64,000 nucleotides of DNA from SKIA01 sp047602905 (GCA_047602905.1 JBLKOP010000002.1:1-64000); one strand, 5' to 3'. Numbered from the stretch's first letter, positions 1 through 7,555 are shown. Notes: generated by a model not told the origin, from the sequence alone. A program made the numbers and translations.

Positions 1-105
1 AATAGAGGTGGTGGTGGTGGAGGTAACGGAAGAAGCGCTAATGGAGGTACACTAAGAGGTGCTAACGGAGGAAGTGGAATAGTTATTATTCGTTATGCAA
101 GATAA
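1..105 (+). CDS. C-terminal end of a glycine-rich protein (5' truncated by window edge)
   Basis: Frame 1 is open from the first base to a TAA at 103-105 and encodes 34 residues. The peptide is almost entirely Gly, Asn, Ser and Arg, with a short hydrophobic end reading GGSGIVIIRYAR. Such endings close the glycine-rich domains of large secreted or tail-like proteins in many prokaryotes, so a surface or adhesive protein is likely. The body of the protein lies outside the window, so its true class is unknown. Confidence 0.7.
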   Translation, partial: NRGGGGGGNGRSANGGTLRGANGGSGIVIIRYAR

Positions 106-178
106 ATGGCTACTGTGCTCGTTACCACTCGTTGATTAGAGCAACACTATTAAAAAGAAGAGGCGTTGTTATTCTTGT

Positions 179-565
179 ATGAGCCGTGAAGGACAAGTGT
201 GGAGTATGGATGTCGTCTTGGCAGTCATTGTGTTTGCTGCTATTACGGTTGCAATAACAGTCTTTGCTCTTTTTGATGAGCCTGAGACGCGCACGTTAGA
301 GCAGAACGCTCAAGTAATTTCTTCTTATCTTTCAGCAAACCAAATAGCTGGTTGTGAAGTAGCAATATCTCAAGGAGTTCTTAGTGATGACGCAATGAGT
401 TGCTTGTTTGCAGCAGAGTATGAGCGCTTAAAAGAAGAGATGAACTTACAAGGAGATTTTTGTATTCATTTAGAAGATGAGGATGGACGAATCATTCCTG
501 TTAATGATGCTCGTGGAGTAGGAAGCAGCTCTATTCTTATTTCTGGCATTCCATGCGGGCAATGA
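179..565 (+). CDS. Pilin-like single-span membrane protein
   Basis: This 128-residue protein starts with a short polar segment (MSREGQVWSMD) followed by one hydrophobic helix at about residues 11-31, then an acidic extracytoplasmic domain with four cysteines. That layout resembles archaeal type IV pilin-like or pseudopilin-like proteins, where the helix packs into a filament core. I see no clear class III signal peptidase site, so a simple anchored surface protein is also possible. Its stop overlaps the next start as ATGA at 562-565, indicating co-transcription with the downstream membrane protein. Confidence 0.55.
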   Translation: MSREGQVWSMDVVLAVIVFAAITVAITVFALFDEPETRTLEQNAQVISSYLSANQIAGCEVAISQGVLSDDAMSCLFAAEYERLKEEMNLQGDFCIHLEDEDGRIIPVNDARGVGSSSILISGIPCGQ

Positions 566-948
566 TTGCGTTATTTGTAGCTCCTCTTGCTGTGCTTACG
601 GGATTGTTCTTGTCGCGAGTCATTACTGATGAGATATTGCTGTATGACAAAGAGTTTTTTTTCTTCTCAGCAGGCCTTTTACTTCTGAGCGTGTTGTTTA
701 CAACTAATTTTGTACTTGCTATTCTTCTTGTACTCGCAAGTGCTGCTGCTTTGTGGTTTCGCCTCGTAAGCGTGTTAGGAATCTCTGTGGGGTTACTCTT
801 GCTTGTGTTAAGCGTTACAGGCGCTCAGCTAGTACTAGTCTCGTTTATTGCGGCCACTGCGTACTTGTATCGTCACGAACAAGCTACTTCTTTGTGGGTT
901 CTTGCAAGTATACCAACACTTATATCTGTGTTTTTTCTTCTTCTCTAA
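562..948 (+). CDS. Small multi-span membrane protein
   Basis: About 128 residues, nearly all hydrophobic, forming four to five probable membrane helices separated by very short loops. An in-frame ATG also exists at 553, but the ATG at 562 gives the classic ATGA overlap with the upstream pilin-like gene and is preferred. No enzymatic motif is visible and I do not recognise the family. It sits between the pilin-like gene and the AsnB-Dph6 fusion gene, whose ATG directly follows its stop codon, so the three form one likely operon. Confidence 0.55.
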   Translation: MIALFVAPLAVLTGLFLSRVITDEILLYDKEFFFFSAGLLLLSVLFTTNFVLAILLVLASAAALWFRLVSVLGISVGLLLLVLSVTGAQLVLVSFIAATAYLYRHEQATSLWVLASIPTLISVFFLLL

Positions 949-2955
949 ATGTGCGGTATCATCGGATCGTTTCCTCAGCGAGACGTCTCAGAAGCAATTT
1001 CTTGTTTAGTTGCTCGTGGACGAGACTACCAAGCAACTAAGGAGGTTTCTGGCGGAGTGTTTGCTCACGTACTTCACGCTACGACAGGAAACACGCATCA
1101 ACCCGTTGTTGGTGAAGGAGTGTTGTTGTTTAATGGACAAATATACAATTATGAGTTTCTTGCGCAGCAAGAAGGACTTTCTGTAACAAGCGATACCCAG
1201 GTGCTTCTTTACTTACTGGATACGTACAGCGTTGATGAGGTTCTTGCTCGCTTAGATGGGGTTTTTGCCTTTGCGTATTTACGGGATGGAGTTCTTGTTC
1301 TTGCTCGTGACGTGCTTGGCGTTAAGCCTCTCTGGTATAGCACGCAGGGAGGTTTATTGTTTGCTAGTGAGAAAAAAGCCCTTATTGCTCTTGGGGTTTC
1401 TGCTCGTGAACTGCACCCTCGTTGTGTTCTTCGCTACGACGTAAAGAAAGGCTCACTTACTTCTCAGGTTCGTGAGTTGCAGTTTAGACAAACAAGTTTG
1501 TCTTTGGATGAAGCCCTTGTTGCTGCTGTTCGTAAGCGTATCCCGCAAAGTAATCGGGTTGCGGTGTTATTTAGTGGGGGCGTTGATAGTTCGTTAGTTG
1601 CTTTGCTTGCTAAACAAGCTGGTGCTGAGGTGACGTTGTATGTCGCTGCTCTTGATGATCCTCAGAAGCAAGACCCTCATGATCTTCTTGCTGCAACAAA
1701 AGCTGCTTCTCTTCTTGATTTACCTCTCGTGCAGGTGCGTGCTTCTCTTGAAGACGTGGAGTCTGTTGTTGGTGAGGTGTGCTCGCTTATCGAGGATAGT
1801 TCTGTTGTGAAAGTGGGTGTTGCTTTGCCGTTCTGGTTTGCTTGCCAAGCGGCTTTTCGTGATGGTCACCGAGTAATTTTTTCTGGTTTAGGTGCTGAAG
1901 AAGTTTTTGGTGGGTATCAGCGTCACAAGCAGGCTCTTGATGTGAATGCGGAGTGTCTTCGTGGTTTGCGAGCGATGCATGAGCGGGATTTGTATCGTGA
2001 TGATGTGGTGTGTATGCGTCATTCTCTTGAGTTGCGCTTACCGTTTCTTGATCACGAAGTGGTTTCTTGTGGCTTGGCTATTTCTGGTGAGGAAAAAATT
2101 GTTGGTGGTCTTGGTAAAGTTGCTTTACGCCATGCTGCTTCTCGTTTGGGCTTGCCTGAAGAAATTGCTTTTCTTCCTAAGAAAGCTGCTCAGTACGGTA
2201 GCCAGTTTGATGCTGCTCTTGAGAAGCTTGCTCGCAGAAAAGGGTTTTCTAAGAGCGAGTTTTTACGTGAGGCATACCCGGTGAATGCTCGTCTGTGTAC
2301 GTTGCTTTCTAGTGGTAAGGATAGCGTGTACGCTACGTATTTGATGCAGCAAATGAATTATGAGGTTGTGTGCGCGGCTACTATTGTTAGTGATAATTCT
2401 GAGAGTTATATGTATCACACTCCTGCTATTCGTTTTGCTTCTTTACAAGCTGAAAGTATGGGTTTGGCGCATCTTGTTGAGCGCACCAGTGGTGTTAAGG
2501 AGGAGGAGGTTGATGCTTTGCGTGCTGTTTTAGTGCGTGCTATTGATGAGTTTGATATTCAAGGTGTTGTTTCTGGTGCGTTGTTTAGTGAGTATCAGCG
2601 CTCACGCATCGAGGTTGTCTGTGAGGAGCTTGGTTTGCAGGTGTTTGCTCCTCTCTGGCATATTGATCAGGAGCTTGAGGTTCGCGAAATCCTTGATGCG
2701 GGGTTTAGTTTTGTTTTCTCTAAAGTCGCTGCTGAGGGTCTGGATAGGGGTTGGGTTGGGCGAGAAATTACTCATGAGGACGTGGATGTTCTTACCTCAA
2801 AGCTTGGCTTGAATGTTGCTGGTGAGGGCGGGGAGTACGAGAGCTTGGTTCTTGATGGTCCTAACTTCTCGTTTCCTCTTTCTCTTGATGGTTTTGAGGT
2901 TGTTTGTGAAAGTGAAGGCTCTGTTGAGGTGTGTGAGTTAGTTGAGAATAAGTAA
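949..2955 (+). CDS. Fused glutamine-dependent asparagine synthetase and diphthine-ammonia ligase
   Basis: A 668-residue protein with two enzymes in one chain. Residues 1-180 are a class II glutamine amidotransferase domain; the start is fixed by MCGIIG, in which Cys2 is the nucleophile. Residues about 200-430 are an asparagine synthetase ATP-pyrophosphatase with SGGVDSS (209-215). Residues about 445-668 match Dph6, the ATP-dependent amidase that completes diphthamide on elongation factor 2: SSGKDS (454-459), a GALFSEYQRSRIE block (543-555) and GEGGEYESL (625-633). In most organisms these are separate proteins. The glutaminase could supply ammonia to both synthetase sites, which is inference. 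The ATG follows the previous stop with no gap. Confidence 0.9.
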   Translation: MCGIIGSFPQRDVSEAISCLVARGRDYQATKEVSGGVFAHVLHATTGNTHQPVVGEGVLLFNGQIYNYEFLAQQEGLSVTSDTQVLLYLLDTYSVDEVLARLDGVFAFAYLRDGVLVLARDVLGVKPLWYSTQGGLLFASEKKALIALGVSARELHPRCVLRYDVKKGSLTSQVRELQFRQTSLSLDEALVAAVRKRIPQSNRVAVLFSGGVDSSLVALLAKQAGAEVTLYVAALDDPQKQDPHDLLAATKAASLLDLPLVQVRASLEDVESVVGEVCSLIEDSSVVKVGVALPFWFACQAAFRDGHRVIFSGLGAEEVFGGYQRHKQALDVNAECLRGLRAMHERDLYRDDVVCMRHSLELRLPFLDHEVVSCGLAISGEEKIVGGLGKVALRHAASRLGLPEEIAFLPKKAAQYGSQFDAALEKLARRKGFSKSEFLREAYPVNARLCTLLSSGKDSVYATYLMQQMNYEVVCAATIVSDNSESYMYHTPAIRFASLQAESMGLAHLVERTSGVKEEEVDALRAVLVRAIDEFDIQGVVSGALFSEYQRSRIEVVCEELGLQVFAPLWHIDQELEVREILDAGFSFVFSKVAAEGLDRGWVGREITHEDVDVLTSKLGLNVAGEGGEYESLVLDGPNFSFPLSLDGFEVVCESEGSVEVCELVENK

Positions 2956-3003
2956 TGGGTGTTGTTCATAACGCTTATATCTTTGTTTTGTTGTTGTTTG
3001 TTT

Positions 3004-3615
3004 ATGTCTTTTCGTGTTCTTTCTAATCCTTGTTCTCGTTGTGGTAGGTGTTGTAAGGATTTTGGTGGGGATGGGGTTTCTTCTGGTCTTGCTTTGTTTC
3101 CTGAGGAGTTTCGTTTGTATAAATCTTTAGCTGATGATAAAGGTCTTGTTTTCTCATACAAACCTGTTGTTGTTGCTGTTGATCGTTTGTCTGCTCGTGG
3201 CGTTGTTTCTCATTACGTTGTTTTGTCTGCTCCTTGCGTTCATTACGATGACAGCACAGGGTGTACTATGTATTCTTCTCGTCCTCTTGTTTGTCAGGCT
3301 TTTCCGTTTAGTTTTGGTCCTGGTGATGAGTTATTGGTTGGTGCAAGTTCTGTTCGTGAGAAGTTTTTGTTGTGGGCTGAGTCTGTTGGTGAGTCTGCTT
3401 CTGGTGTTGTTGCTGCTCGTGCTGTTCTTGATAAACGAGTGGTTCTTCAAGGATATGCTCAGTGGCTTCTTCAAGAAGGTGTTGTTACGCTAAACACAGC
3501 GTTTTATCGCGGTTTTGTTGATGTGGATACGTTATACTTTTCGTTGCTGGACTGCTCCTACGGGGACTCGAACCCCGGCCACACCCTCCGCAGGGGTGTA
3601 TCATATCCAGACTAG
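3004..3615 (+). CDS. YkgJ/Fli-type zinc or iron cysteine-cluster protein
   Basis: The N-terminus carries CSRCGRCCKDF, and later residues include PCVHYDD, GCTMYSSRP and VCQAFPFSF, the cysteine pattern of the YkgJ (CxxCxxCC) family, thought to bind a metal or Fe-S cluster. The biochemical role is not established. The reading frame is open from a GTG at 2959, but the ATG at 3004 places the cysteine cluster right after the start and is preferred. Its last 21 codons run antisense through the tRNA-Arg gene, giving a tail with no resemblance to the rest of the family; the conserved protein probably ends near 3550. Confidence 0.75.
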   Translation: MSFRVLSNPCSRCGRCCKDFGGDGVSSGLALFPEEFRLYKSLADDKGLVFSYKPVVVAVDRLSARGVVSHYVVLSAPCVHYDDSTGCTMYSSRPLVCQAFPFSFGPGDELLVGASSVREKFLLWAESVGESASGVVAARAVLDKRVVLQGYAQWLLQEGVVTLNTAFYRGFVDVDTLYFSLLDCSYGDSNPGHTLRRGVSYPD

Positions 3616-3626
3616 ACTATAGGAGC
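3553..3626 (-). tRNA. tRNA-Arg (anticodon GCG)
   Basis: Reading the minus strand, a 7-bp acceptor stem GCTCCTA/TAGGAGC closes a full cloverleaf. The anticodon stem CACCC/GGGTG encloses the loop CTGCGGA, giving anticodon GCG for CGC and CGU arginine codons. The T arm is CGGGG-TTCGAGT-CCCCG. The discriminator is A and the CCA end is not encoded. There is no intron. The gene lies convergent to and inside the 3' end of the YkgJ-like reading frame. Confidence 0.92.
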
Positions 3627-3710
3627 GAACTATAGGTGTGAGTCTTGTTTCTTTTTTAAAGTTGCGCGTGTTTTTTTTTTTCTGTCACTATCTCGTCACA
3701 TAATAACTCT

Positions 3711-3717
3711 TATATAG
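3711..3717 (+). promoter_or_regulatory. TATA-like box without an obvious gene
   Basis: The sequence TATATAG at 3711-3717 looks like an archaeal TATA box. A start about 27 bases downstream would fall near 3741, followed only by a four-codon ATG frame at 3750-3764. It may be an upstream promoter for the winged-helix gene or may drive a small untranslated RNA; neither can be shown here. Confidence 0.3.
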
Positions 3718-3767
3718 TGTTCTTGTTTTGTTCTTTTTAGGGTTGATAGATGGCTAAACCATAAGCC

Positions 3768-3775
3768 TTTTATAT
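3768..3775 (+). promoter_or_regulatory. TATA box of the winged-helix regulator gene
   Basis: TTTTATAT at 3768-3775 is a good archaeal TATA box. Transcription would start near 3797-3802, leaving a leader of roughly 35-40 bases before the ATG at 3838. The perfect inverted repeat at 3803-3822 would lie at the transcript start. Confidence 0.5.
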
Positions 3776-3802
3776 CCTGTAATATACCCTTTACAAAGAA
3801 GC

Positions 3803-3822
3803 GAAACAAATCGTTTTGTTTC
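3803..3822. promoter_or_regulatory. Inverted repeat, possible operator of the adjacent regulator
   Basis: GAAACAAA (3803-3810) and TTTGTTTC (3815-3822) are perfect 8-base inverted copies separated by TCGT. The repeat lies between the TATA box and the start codon of the winged-helix gene, the usual place for an autoregulatory operator. It could also form a weak hairpin in the leader RNA. The operator role is inferred from position. Confidence 0.45.
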
Positions 3823-3837
3823 ATCCTATATGTTCAA

Positions 3838-4113
3838 ATGACTAATAAGCAAAAACCTATATTCGATGCCTTGTTTCGTGAGAAACCTGTCATGATGCTT
3901 ATTACGTTACTAAACACAAATGAAGAAATGTACGCTTCAACTCTTGCTAAAGCTGTTGATTGCACGTATAGTCACGTAGTTAAGGTTCTTCAAGAAATGA
4001 ACAAAGCAGGTTTAGTGAGTTTTCAGAAACGTGGACGACTAAAAATTCTTACTCTCACTAAAAAAGGCAAGGACGTTTCTAAGAGCTTGTATGACGTGCA
4101 AAAAACGTTATGA
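3838..4113 (+). CDS. Winged-helix transcriptional regulator (MarR/PadR-like)
   Basis: A 91-residue protein consisting of one winged helix-turn-helix. A helical segment with STLAKAVDCTYSHVVKVLQEMNKAGLV fits the recognition helices, followed by the wing with GRLKILTLTKKG. Standalone domains of this size in archaea are DNA-binding regulators, typically dimeric. It has its own promoter and an inverted repeat directly upstream, suggesting autoregulation. Its TGA directly abuts the stop of the convergent rimK-like gene. The ligand and regulon are unknown. Confidence 0.75.
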   Translation: MTNKQKPIFDALFREKPVMMLITLLNTNEEMYASTLAKAVDCTYSHVVKVLQEMNKAGLVSFQKRGRLKILTLTKKGKDVSKSLYDVQKTL

Positions 4114-5196
4114 CTATTTTATTTCAAAACGAGTAATTTCTAAGTACTCTTTTTTTGTTTTGAACTGGTAGTCTGCGTTCTCATTAAACGCGGTGAGTTT
4201 CGTAATGATTTCAGGAAGTAATATTTTGTTTCCTCTAAACTCTAATCCTGTTATGAGCTGCTGTTCTTCTTTTTCTTCCTCAAGAATGTGCTTCATAATT
4301 TCTTCGCTGTTGTGCTTGCTTACGACATCTTTTCTTTGTGCTGTCTGCTCGTATAAGAAACGAGCTATTTCTTCAGCTACATTAATCTTGGTTGTTGCAG
4401 TAACTCCTTGTAGCCCTGGACTTAGGTTTACTTCAAGAACTAGTGGCCCTCGATGGCTGATGAGTAAATCCACTCCTGCTATGTCTGCTCCGCACGCCTG
4501 AGCTGCTTTTACGCAGAGTTTTCTGGTGGATGCATCTAACTCGATTGGCTCACCACTTCCTCCACTATGAATATTTGCTCGCACGTCTCGCCCGCTACTT
4601 ACTCGTTGATACGCAGCAACCACTCGGTCTCCAAGAACAATTGCTCGCACATCTCGTCCTCCTGTATCAATAAATTCTTGTATAAGAAAGGGTTGGCGTA
4701 GTGCTGAGAGAGCATCCAGTATTCCTTTTGCTACTACGAGGCTGTCTGCATAAATTACTCCTTTTCCTCCTGTTCCATGAGGAAATTTAAGGATTATTGG
4801 AAAATTCAGTTTTTCAAGAAGTTTCTTTGCTGCACCAACTGTTGATACAATAGTAGTTGTTGGCATCGGAACTCCTGCTTGGTGTAGTGCGAGTTGTGTG
4901 AGTAGCTTATCGTGACCTACACTAAACGCGGTGCTTCGTATCGGCATGTAGCAGCCTCGCTCTAGTATCGCGCTCATACTTCCTAGGAGTTGTGCGTAGC
5001 GAAAACTTCCTTTTGCAAATATACAGTCGTAGCGAGAAATAGGTTCTCCTTGGTAGAGTACTTCGCTTTTATCTCCTGAAAAACTTACTTCCATGTCTTT
5101 GAGTTGCAGCATGTCTACTTGCTCAAAGTATTTGTTCATAGCTTCGTGAGTCCATTGACTGCTCGTGCTTCCTAGGCTGATTATCGCTGCTTTCAT
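4114..5196 (-). CDS. rimK: RimK-family ATP-grasp ligase
   Basis: A 360-residue ATP-grasp enzyme. Residues 1-290 match RimK, which adds amino acids such as glutamate through an acyl-phosphate intermediate; visible landmarks are ILKFPHGTGGKGV (ATP loop), LIQEFIDTGGRDVRAIVLGD, and LEVNLSPGLQG near the active site. Bacterial RimK modifies ribosomal protein S6, which archaea lack, so the target is unknown; archaeal relatives include coenzyme F420 and LysX-type ligases. A C-terminal extension of about 65 residues is not part of the core fold. The start shares one base with the stop of the RimB-like protease gene (TAATG). Confidence 0.85.
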   Translation of the reverse strand: MKAAIISLGSTSSQWTHEAMNKYFEQVDMLQLKDMEVSFSGDKSEVLYQGEPISRYDCIFAKGSFRYAQLLGSMSAILERGCYMPIRSTAFSVGHDKLLTQLALHQAGVPMPTTTIVSTVGAAKKLLEKLNFPIILKFPHGTGGKGVIYADSLVVAKGILDALSALRQPFLIQEFIDTGGRDVRAIVLGDRVVAAYQRVSSGRDVRANIHSGGSGEPIELDASTRKLCVKAAQACGADIAGVDLLISHRGPLVLEVNLSPGLQGVTATTKINVAEEIARFLYEQTAQRKDVVSKHNSEEIMKHILEEEKEEQQLITGLEFRGNKILLPEIITKLTAFNENADYQFKTKKEYLEITRFEIK

Positions 5197-5534
5197 TATT
5201 TGTTTGGGTCGATTAAGAATCCTTGCTCAAGAACGTCTCGTCCTATAAGCACATCAAACTTCATGTGTCCTCGGTCTGCTAGAGTAAATACTCCTTCGCA
5301 TTTCTTGTCTGCTAGGGTGATGGTTGTTCGTATTGCTGGCCTTGCTCGTCGCCCGTTTGCACTTTTTATTACTTTTACTTCTTGTATTGGTCCTAGTCGT
5401 AGCTCTGCTGCTAGGTGCGTGTCTATGCTGCTATACGCCGCTCCTGTATCTATGCGTGCTTTCACGGATTTCTCGTCTTCCTCTCCGTGTACCGTAACTT
5501 TTTCTACGAGTCCGATAATGATTTTTTCTGTCAT
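5196..5534 (-). CDS. RimB-like retropepsin-type aspartic protease
   Basis: A 112-residue single-domain protein of the family once called ATP-dependent zinc protease (PF05618). The catalytic DTGA is at about residues 30-33 in ARIDTGAAYSSID, and the second hallmark is VLIGRDVLEQGFLIDP near the C-terminus, as in retropepsins that act as homodimers. Bacterial RimB is encoded with rimK and trims glutamate tails added by RimK. Here the gene lies directly upstream of and overlaps the ligase gene, so an add/remove pair is likely. The substrate in archaea is unknown. Confidence 0.8.
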   Translation of the reverse strand: MTEKIIIGLVEKVTVHGEEDEKSVKARIDTGAAYSSIDTHLAAELRLGPIQEVKVIKSANGRRARPAIRTTITLADKKCEGVFTLADRGHMKFDVLIGRDVLEQGFLIDPNK

Positions 5535-5558
5535 GTTGTGTCTACAACCAGTTCTTGT

Positions 5559-5897
5559 TTATAAAAGGGCTAGGTCTGCTGTTATTGAGTCTATGGTTTC
5601 TTCTGCTGCTGGCCCGATTGCTGCGCACGTAACTGTTCCTGGCGCTACTACGGTTTTTCCTGCATCTGTAATCGTTGCTGTGGGTAGTGTTGCTTCTTTG
5701 GCTGCTTGTACGTGTTTGTGCAGGCTTTTTTCATCAGGTACTTTGAGCACTATCTTTGCCATTCCTGTACTTCTCCATAGCTTATAGTCTTCTTTGTCTG
5801 CTCTGTGAGCTGCTTCTACTGCTGCGTGAGCTACTTGTGCTGCGAGCTTTCCTTTTGGCAGTTTTAGGCTGTTTACAACAAGAATTGCTTGTTTCAT
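5559..5897 (-). CDS. pth2: Peptidyl-tRNA hydrolase, archaeal/eukaryotic type
   Basis: This 112-residue protein matches Pth2, which cleaves peptidyl-tRNA so that the tRNA is recycled. It shows KQAILVVNSLKLPKGKLAAQ, the conserved Lys/Gly core, AHAA(V)EA, and the closing IGPAAEETIDSITADLALL, with GPA and a C-terminal L. The frame is open further upstream to 5936, but the ATG at 5897 begins directly before the first beta strand and is preferred. It lies upstream of the RimB/RimK pair on the same strand. Confidence 0.93.
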   Translation of the reverse strand: MKQAILVVNSLKLPKGKLAAQVAHAAVEAAHRADKEDYKLWRSTGMAKIVLKVPDEKSLHKHVQAAKEATLPTATITDAGKTVVAPGTVTCAAIGPAAEETIDSITADLALL

Positions 5898-5970
5898 GGC
5901 GTTGGTAGGTTGTTTGTATGTATAAATGTGTAGCAAAAACTCTATAAACCTACTCGTACATAGAGGGTGT

Positions 5971-6147
5971 ATGAATCAACAAAAAATTCTTCTTGTAGTC
6001 GGTTTCTTATTTGTTATCATTGGCGTTGCTGTGCTTGTGGAGTTCATCGCTCAGTTTGCTAAGCTCATTATTGGGTTGTTAATCTTTGTTATTGGCGTAT
6101 ACCTTGTTGGTTTTGCTCGTCAAAGCGCTAAGGTGCGTGTTCGCTAG
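5971..6147 (+). CDS. Small two-helix membrane protein
   Basis: A 58-residue protein with two hydrophobic helices (about residues 5-25 and 29-47) and a basic tail ending in KVRVR. A TATA-like TCTATAAA at about 5939-5946 sits at the right distance for a near-leaderless transcript starting at the ATG. No function can be given. Its stop overlaps the convergent RNase P protein gene by four bases. Confidence 0.6.
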   Translation: MNQQKILLVVGFLFVIIGVAVLVEFIAQFAKLIIGLLIFVIGVYLVGFARQSAKVRVR

Positions 6148-6437
6148 AATCCTAGGCGTTTAATAGTGTTGCATTCTGTGCACGTAAGTACTCGTCGGTT
6201 TTGTTTTATACGTACAGTGCACGTTATTCCTGCTTGTAGAGGTGCGTGGCAGTTCTTGCACGTTTGTTTCTTTATGTGCGTTATTCTTCGTGCTTTGCTT
6301 TGCGCAAGTCGCTTTAGGTGCTTGATTGCTGTTTGTGCGTCTTCTCTGCGTCCTTGCGCTAGCCAGTTCTGAGCCATTGCTTCTAGGTGGTCTATGCGTT
6401 TTTCAACAATGCTTTGCTCTCTGCGCTTAGTTCCCAT
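6144..6437 (-). CDS. rnp4: RNase P protein component 4 (Rpp21/Rpr2 family)
   Basis: A 97-residue basic protein with an N-terminal alpha-helical half and a C-terminal zinc ribbon, CKNC...CTEC. The motif RKQTCKNCHAPL-type core and VRIKQNRRVLTC match Rpp21 (Rnp4), a protein subunit that helps RNase P RNA remove 5' leaders from precursor tRNAs, usually paired with Rpp29. Length and zinc-ligand spacing are normal for the archaeal family. The RNase P RNA was not seen in this window. Confidence 0.88.
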   Translation of the reverse strand: MGTKRREQSIVEKRIDHLEAMAQNWLAQGRREDAQTAIKHLKRLAQSKARRITHIKKQTCKNCHAPLQAGITCTVRIKQNRRVLTCTECNTIKRLGF

Positions 6438-6476
6438 GCATGTATAGGAGTCTTTTGGTGTTTATGTGTTTTGTGT

Positions 6477-7001
6477 TTAGTTAAATCGTATTCTTATTCG
6501 TATTCCAACACCACTTCCTCCTCCTCCAGGAATGTTACTCCCAAAACCTACTTCTCCAATTCCTACTAGGAGGTCGTTTGTTGAAAAGGTTATTTGTTTA
6601 TTTGCTATGTCTGCTCCCCATGAGCCACAAGTTAGTCCTATGCAGCTTTGATAACTCATTCCTGCTAGACTTCTTTGTCTTTCTTGATAGTGTAGGAGTT
6701 CTGCTACATCTTTTGTTTCTGTATCTGTAGAGAGTAAATACAGGAGTTGTTCGATATCTTTTGGAGTTAATGCTTCGTTCTCAACTATGCTGGTAAGTAA
6801 TTCTGCGATTTCTTGATTATCAATAATTAGTTCTACGTCTTCATAAGTTGTAGGTGTTAGTGTATTTGCTACTCTTGGTTGATCTGTAACTAGTGTGTTG
6901 TTTGCTGCGTTCATACTTAGTATTCCAAAAATAGCTACTAGTGCTACTATTGCTACGATTGATAGTCCTAGTATGTTTTGGTTGTTTTCTTTTGTCATCA
7001 T
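6477..7001 (-). CDS. Anchored extracytoplasmic protein of unknown function
   Basis: A 174-residue protein with a short polar N-terminus, one membrane helix at about residues 11-30, then an acidic helical domain and a glycine-rich end that finishes in alternating GIRIRIRF. The helix probably anchors the rest outside the cell. It has three cysteines in the exported part. No family is recognised. A TATA-like box (TTTTTATAG on the minus strand near 7054-7062) suggests an individual promoter. Confidence 0.6.
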   Translation of the reverse strand: MMTKENNQNILGLSIVAIVALVAIFGILSMNAANNTLVTDQPRVANTLTPTTYEDVELIIDNQEIAELLTSIVENEALTPKDIEQLLYLLSTDTETKDVAELLHYQERQRSLAGMSYQSCIGLTCGSWGADIANKQITFSTNDLLVGIGEVGFGSNIPGGGGSGVGIRIRIRFN

Positions 7002-7141
7002 TAATTTCTTGTTACTGTTGGTAACATTGTTGCTTTATTTCTTTGTTTAGTACTATAAAAATTGATTGCTTTGTACGTTGTATTATCGAAGAGTTATTTT
7101 CTTCGCTGCTTTTATGAACTAGCGCTGTTTTCTTCGTATAC

Positions 7142-7555
7142 ATGGATGCAGTACTTTCGTTTATTAGGCATTTTACTGAAGAAACTCCTCGCTACGTAGT
7201 AATTGGTGAGTGGGTGTTTGCTGGTGATAAACAGCCTGTTGTAGCGGATGCTTCTTTGATTTATTTCTCTACTCGTCTGGGTAAACTTTCTGGTTCTGGT
7301 TTTACTGCAAGCATTCCTCTTCTTCGCTGGCTTGCCTCTCGTACGGATAAGAAAGCTGTTGTTAACGAGAAGAGTGCTTGGTTGTTTATTTGTAGTAATA
7401 ACGTTCTTAAGGAAGGAATTGTTTCTAATGCCGTCTCTCGAGGTCACGTTCTTGTTGTTAATGAGCGTGATGAGGTTCTTGGGTGGGGTATGGTTACTGG
7501 TGCTGGGATAACTAACAAGCTTGATTTGGGGGATTATTTGCGTCGAGAACGATGA
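7142..7555 (+). CDS. Nip7-like ribosome biogenesis protein with PUA domain
   Basis: A 137-residue protein whose second half (about 75-137) is a PUA domain: AWLFICSNNVLKEGIV, then VLVVNERDEVLGWGMV, ending in LDLGDYLRRER. That ending is typical of the Nip7 family, which acts in large-subunit assembly. The N-terminal half has the alpha/beta pattern of Nip7 but weak similarity at the level I can judge. The stop overlaps the HAD phosphatase start as ATGA, so the two are co-transcribed. Another PUA-type RNA-binding protein is possible. Confidence 0.6.
   Translation: MDAVLSFIRHFTEETPRYVVIGEWVFAGDKQPVVADASLIYFSTRLGKLSGSGFTASIPLLRWLASRTDKKAVVNEKSAWLFICSNNVLKEGIVSNAVSRGHVLVVNERDEVLGWGMVTGAGITNKLDLGDYLRRER

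Noticed and set aside
553..561. Alternative start of the membrane protein at 553
   Set aside because: The ATG at 562 forms the usual ATGA overlap with the previous stop and has equal support, so 562 is preferred.
2772..3161. Open frame of 129 codons on the minus strand across the AsnB-Dph6 and YkgJ genes
   Set aside because: It lies antisense to two clear protein families, has low-complexity Ser/Pro/Thr composition, and shows no motif.
3750..3764. Four-codon ATG frame after a TATA-like box
   Set aside because: Too short to support as a leader peptide; no attenuator structure is evident.
5200..5787. Long plus-strand open frame opposite the RimB-like and Pth2 genes
   Set aside because: It is antisense to two well-supported genes, with typical shadow-frame composition rich in Ser, Val and Ala.
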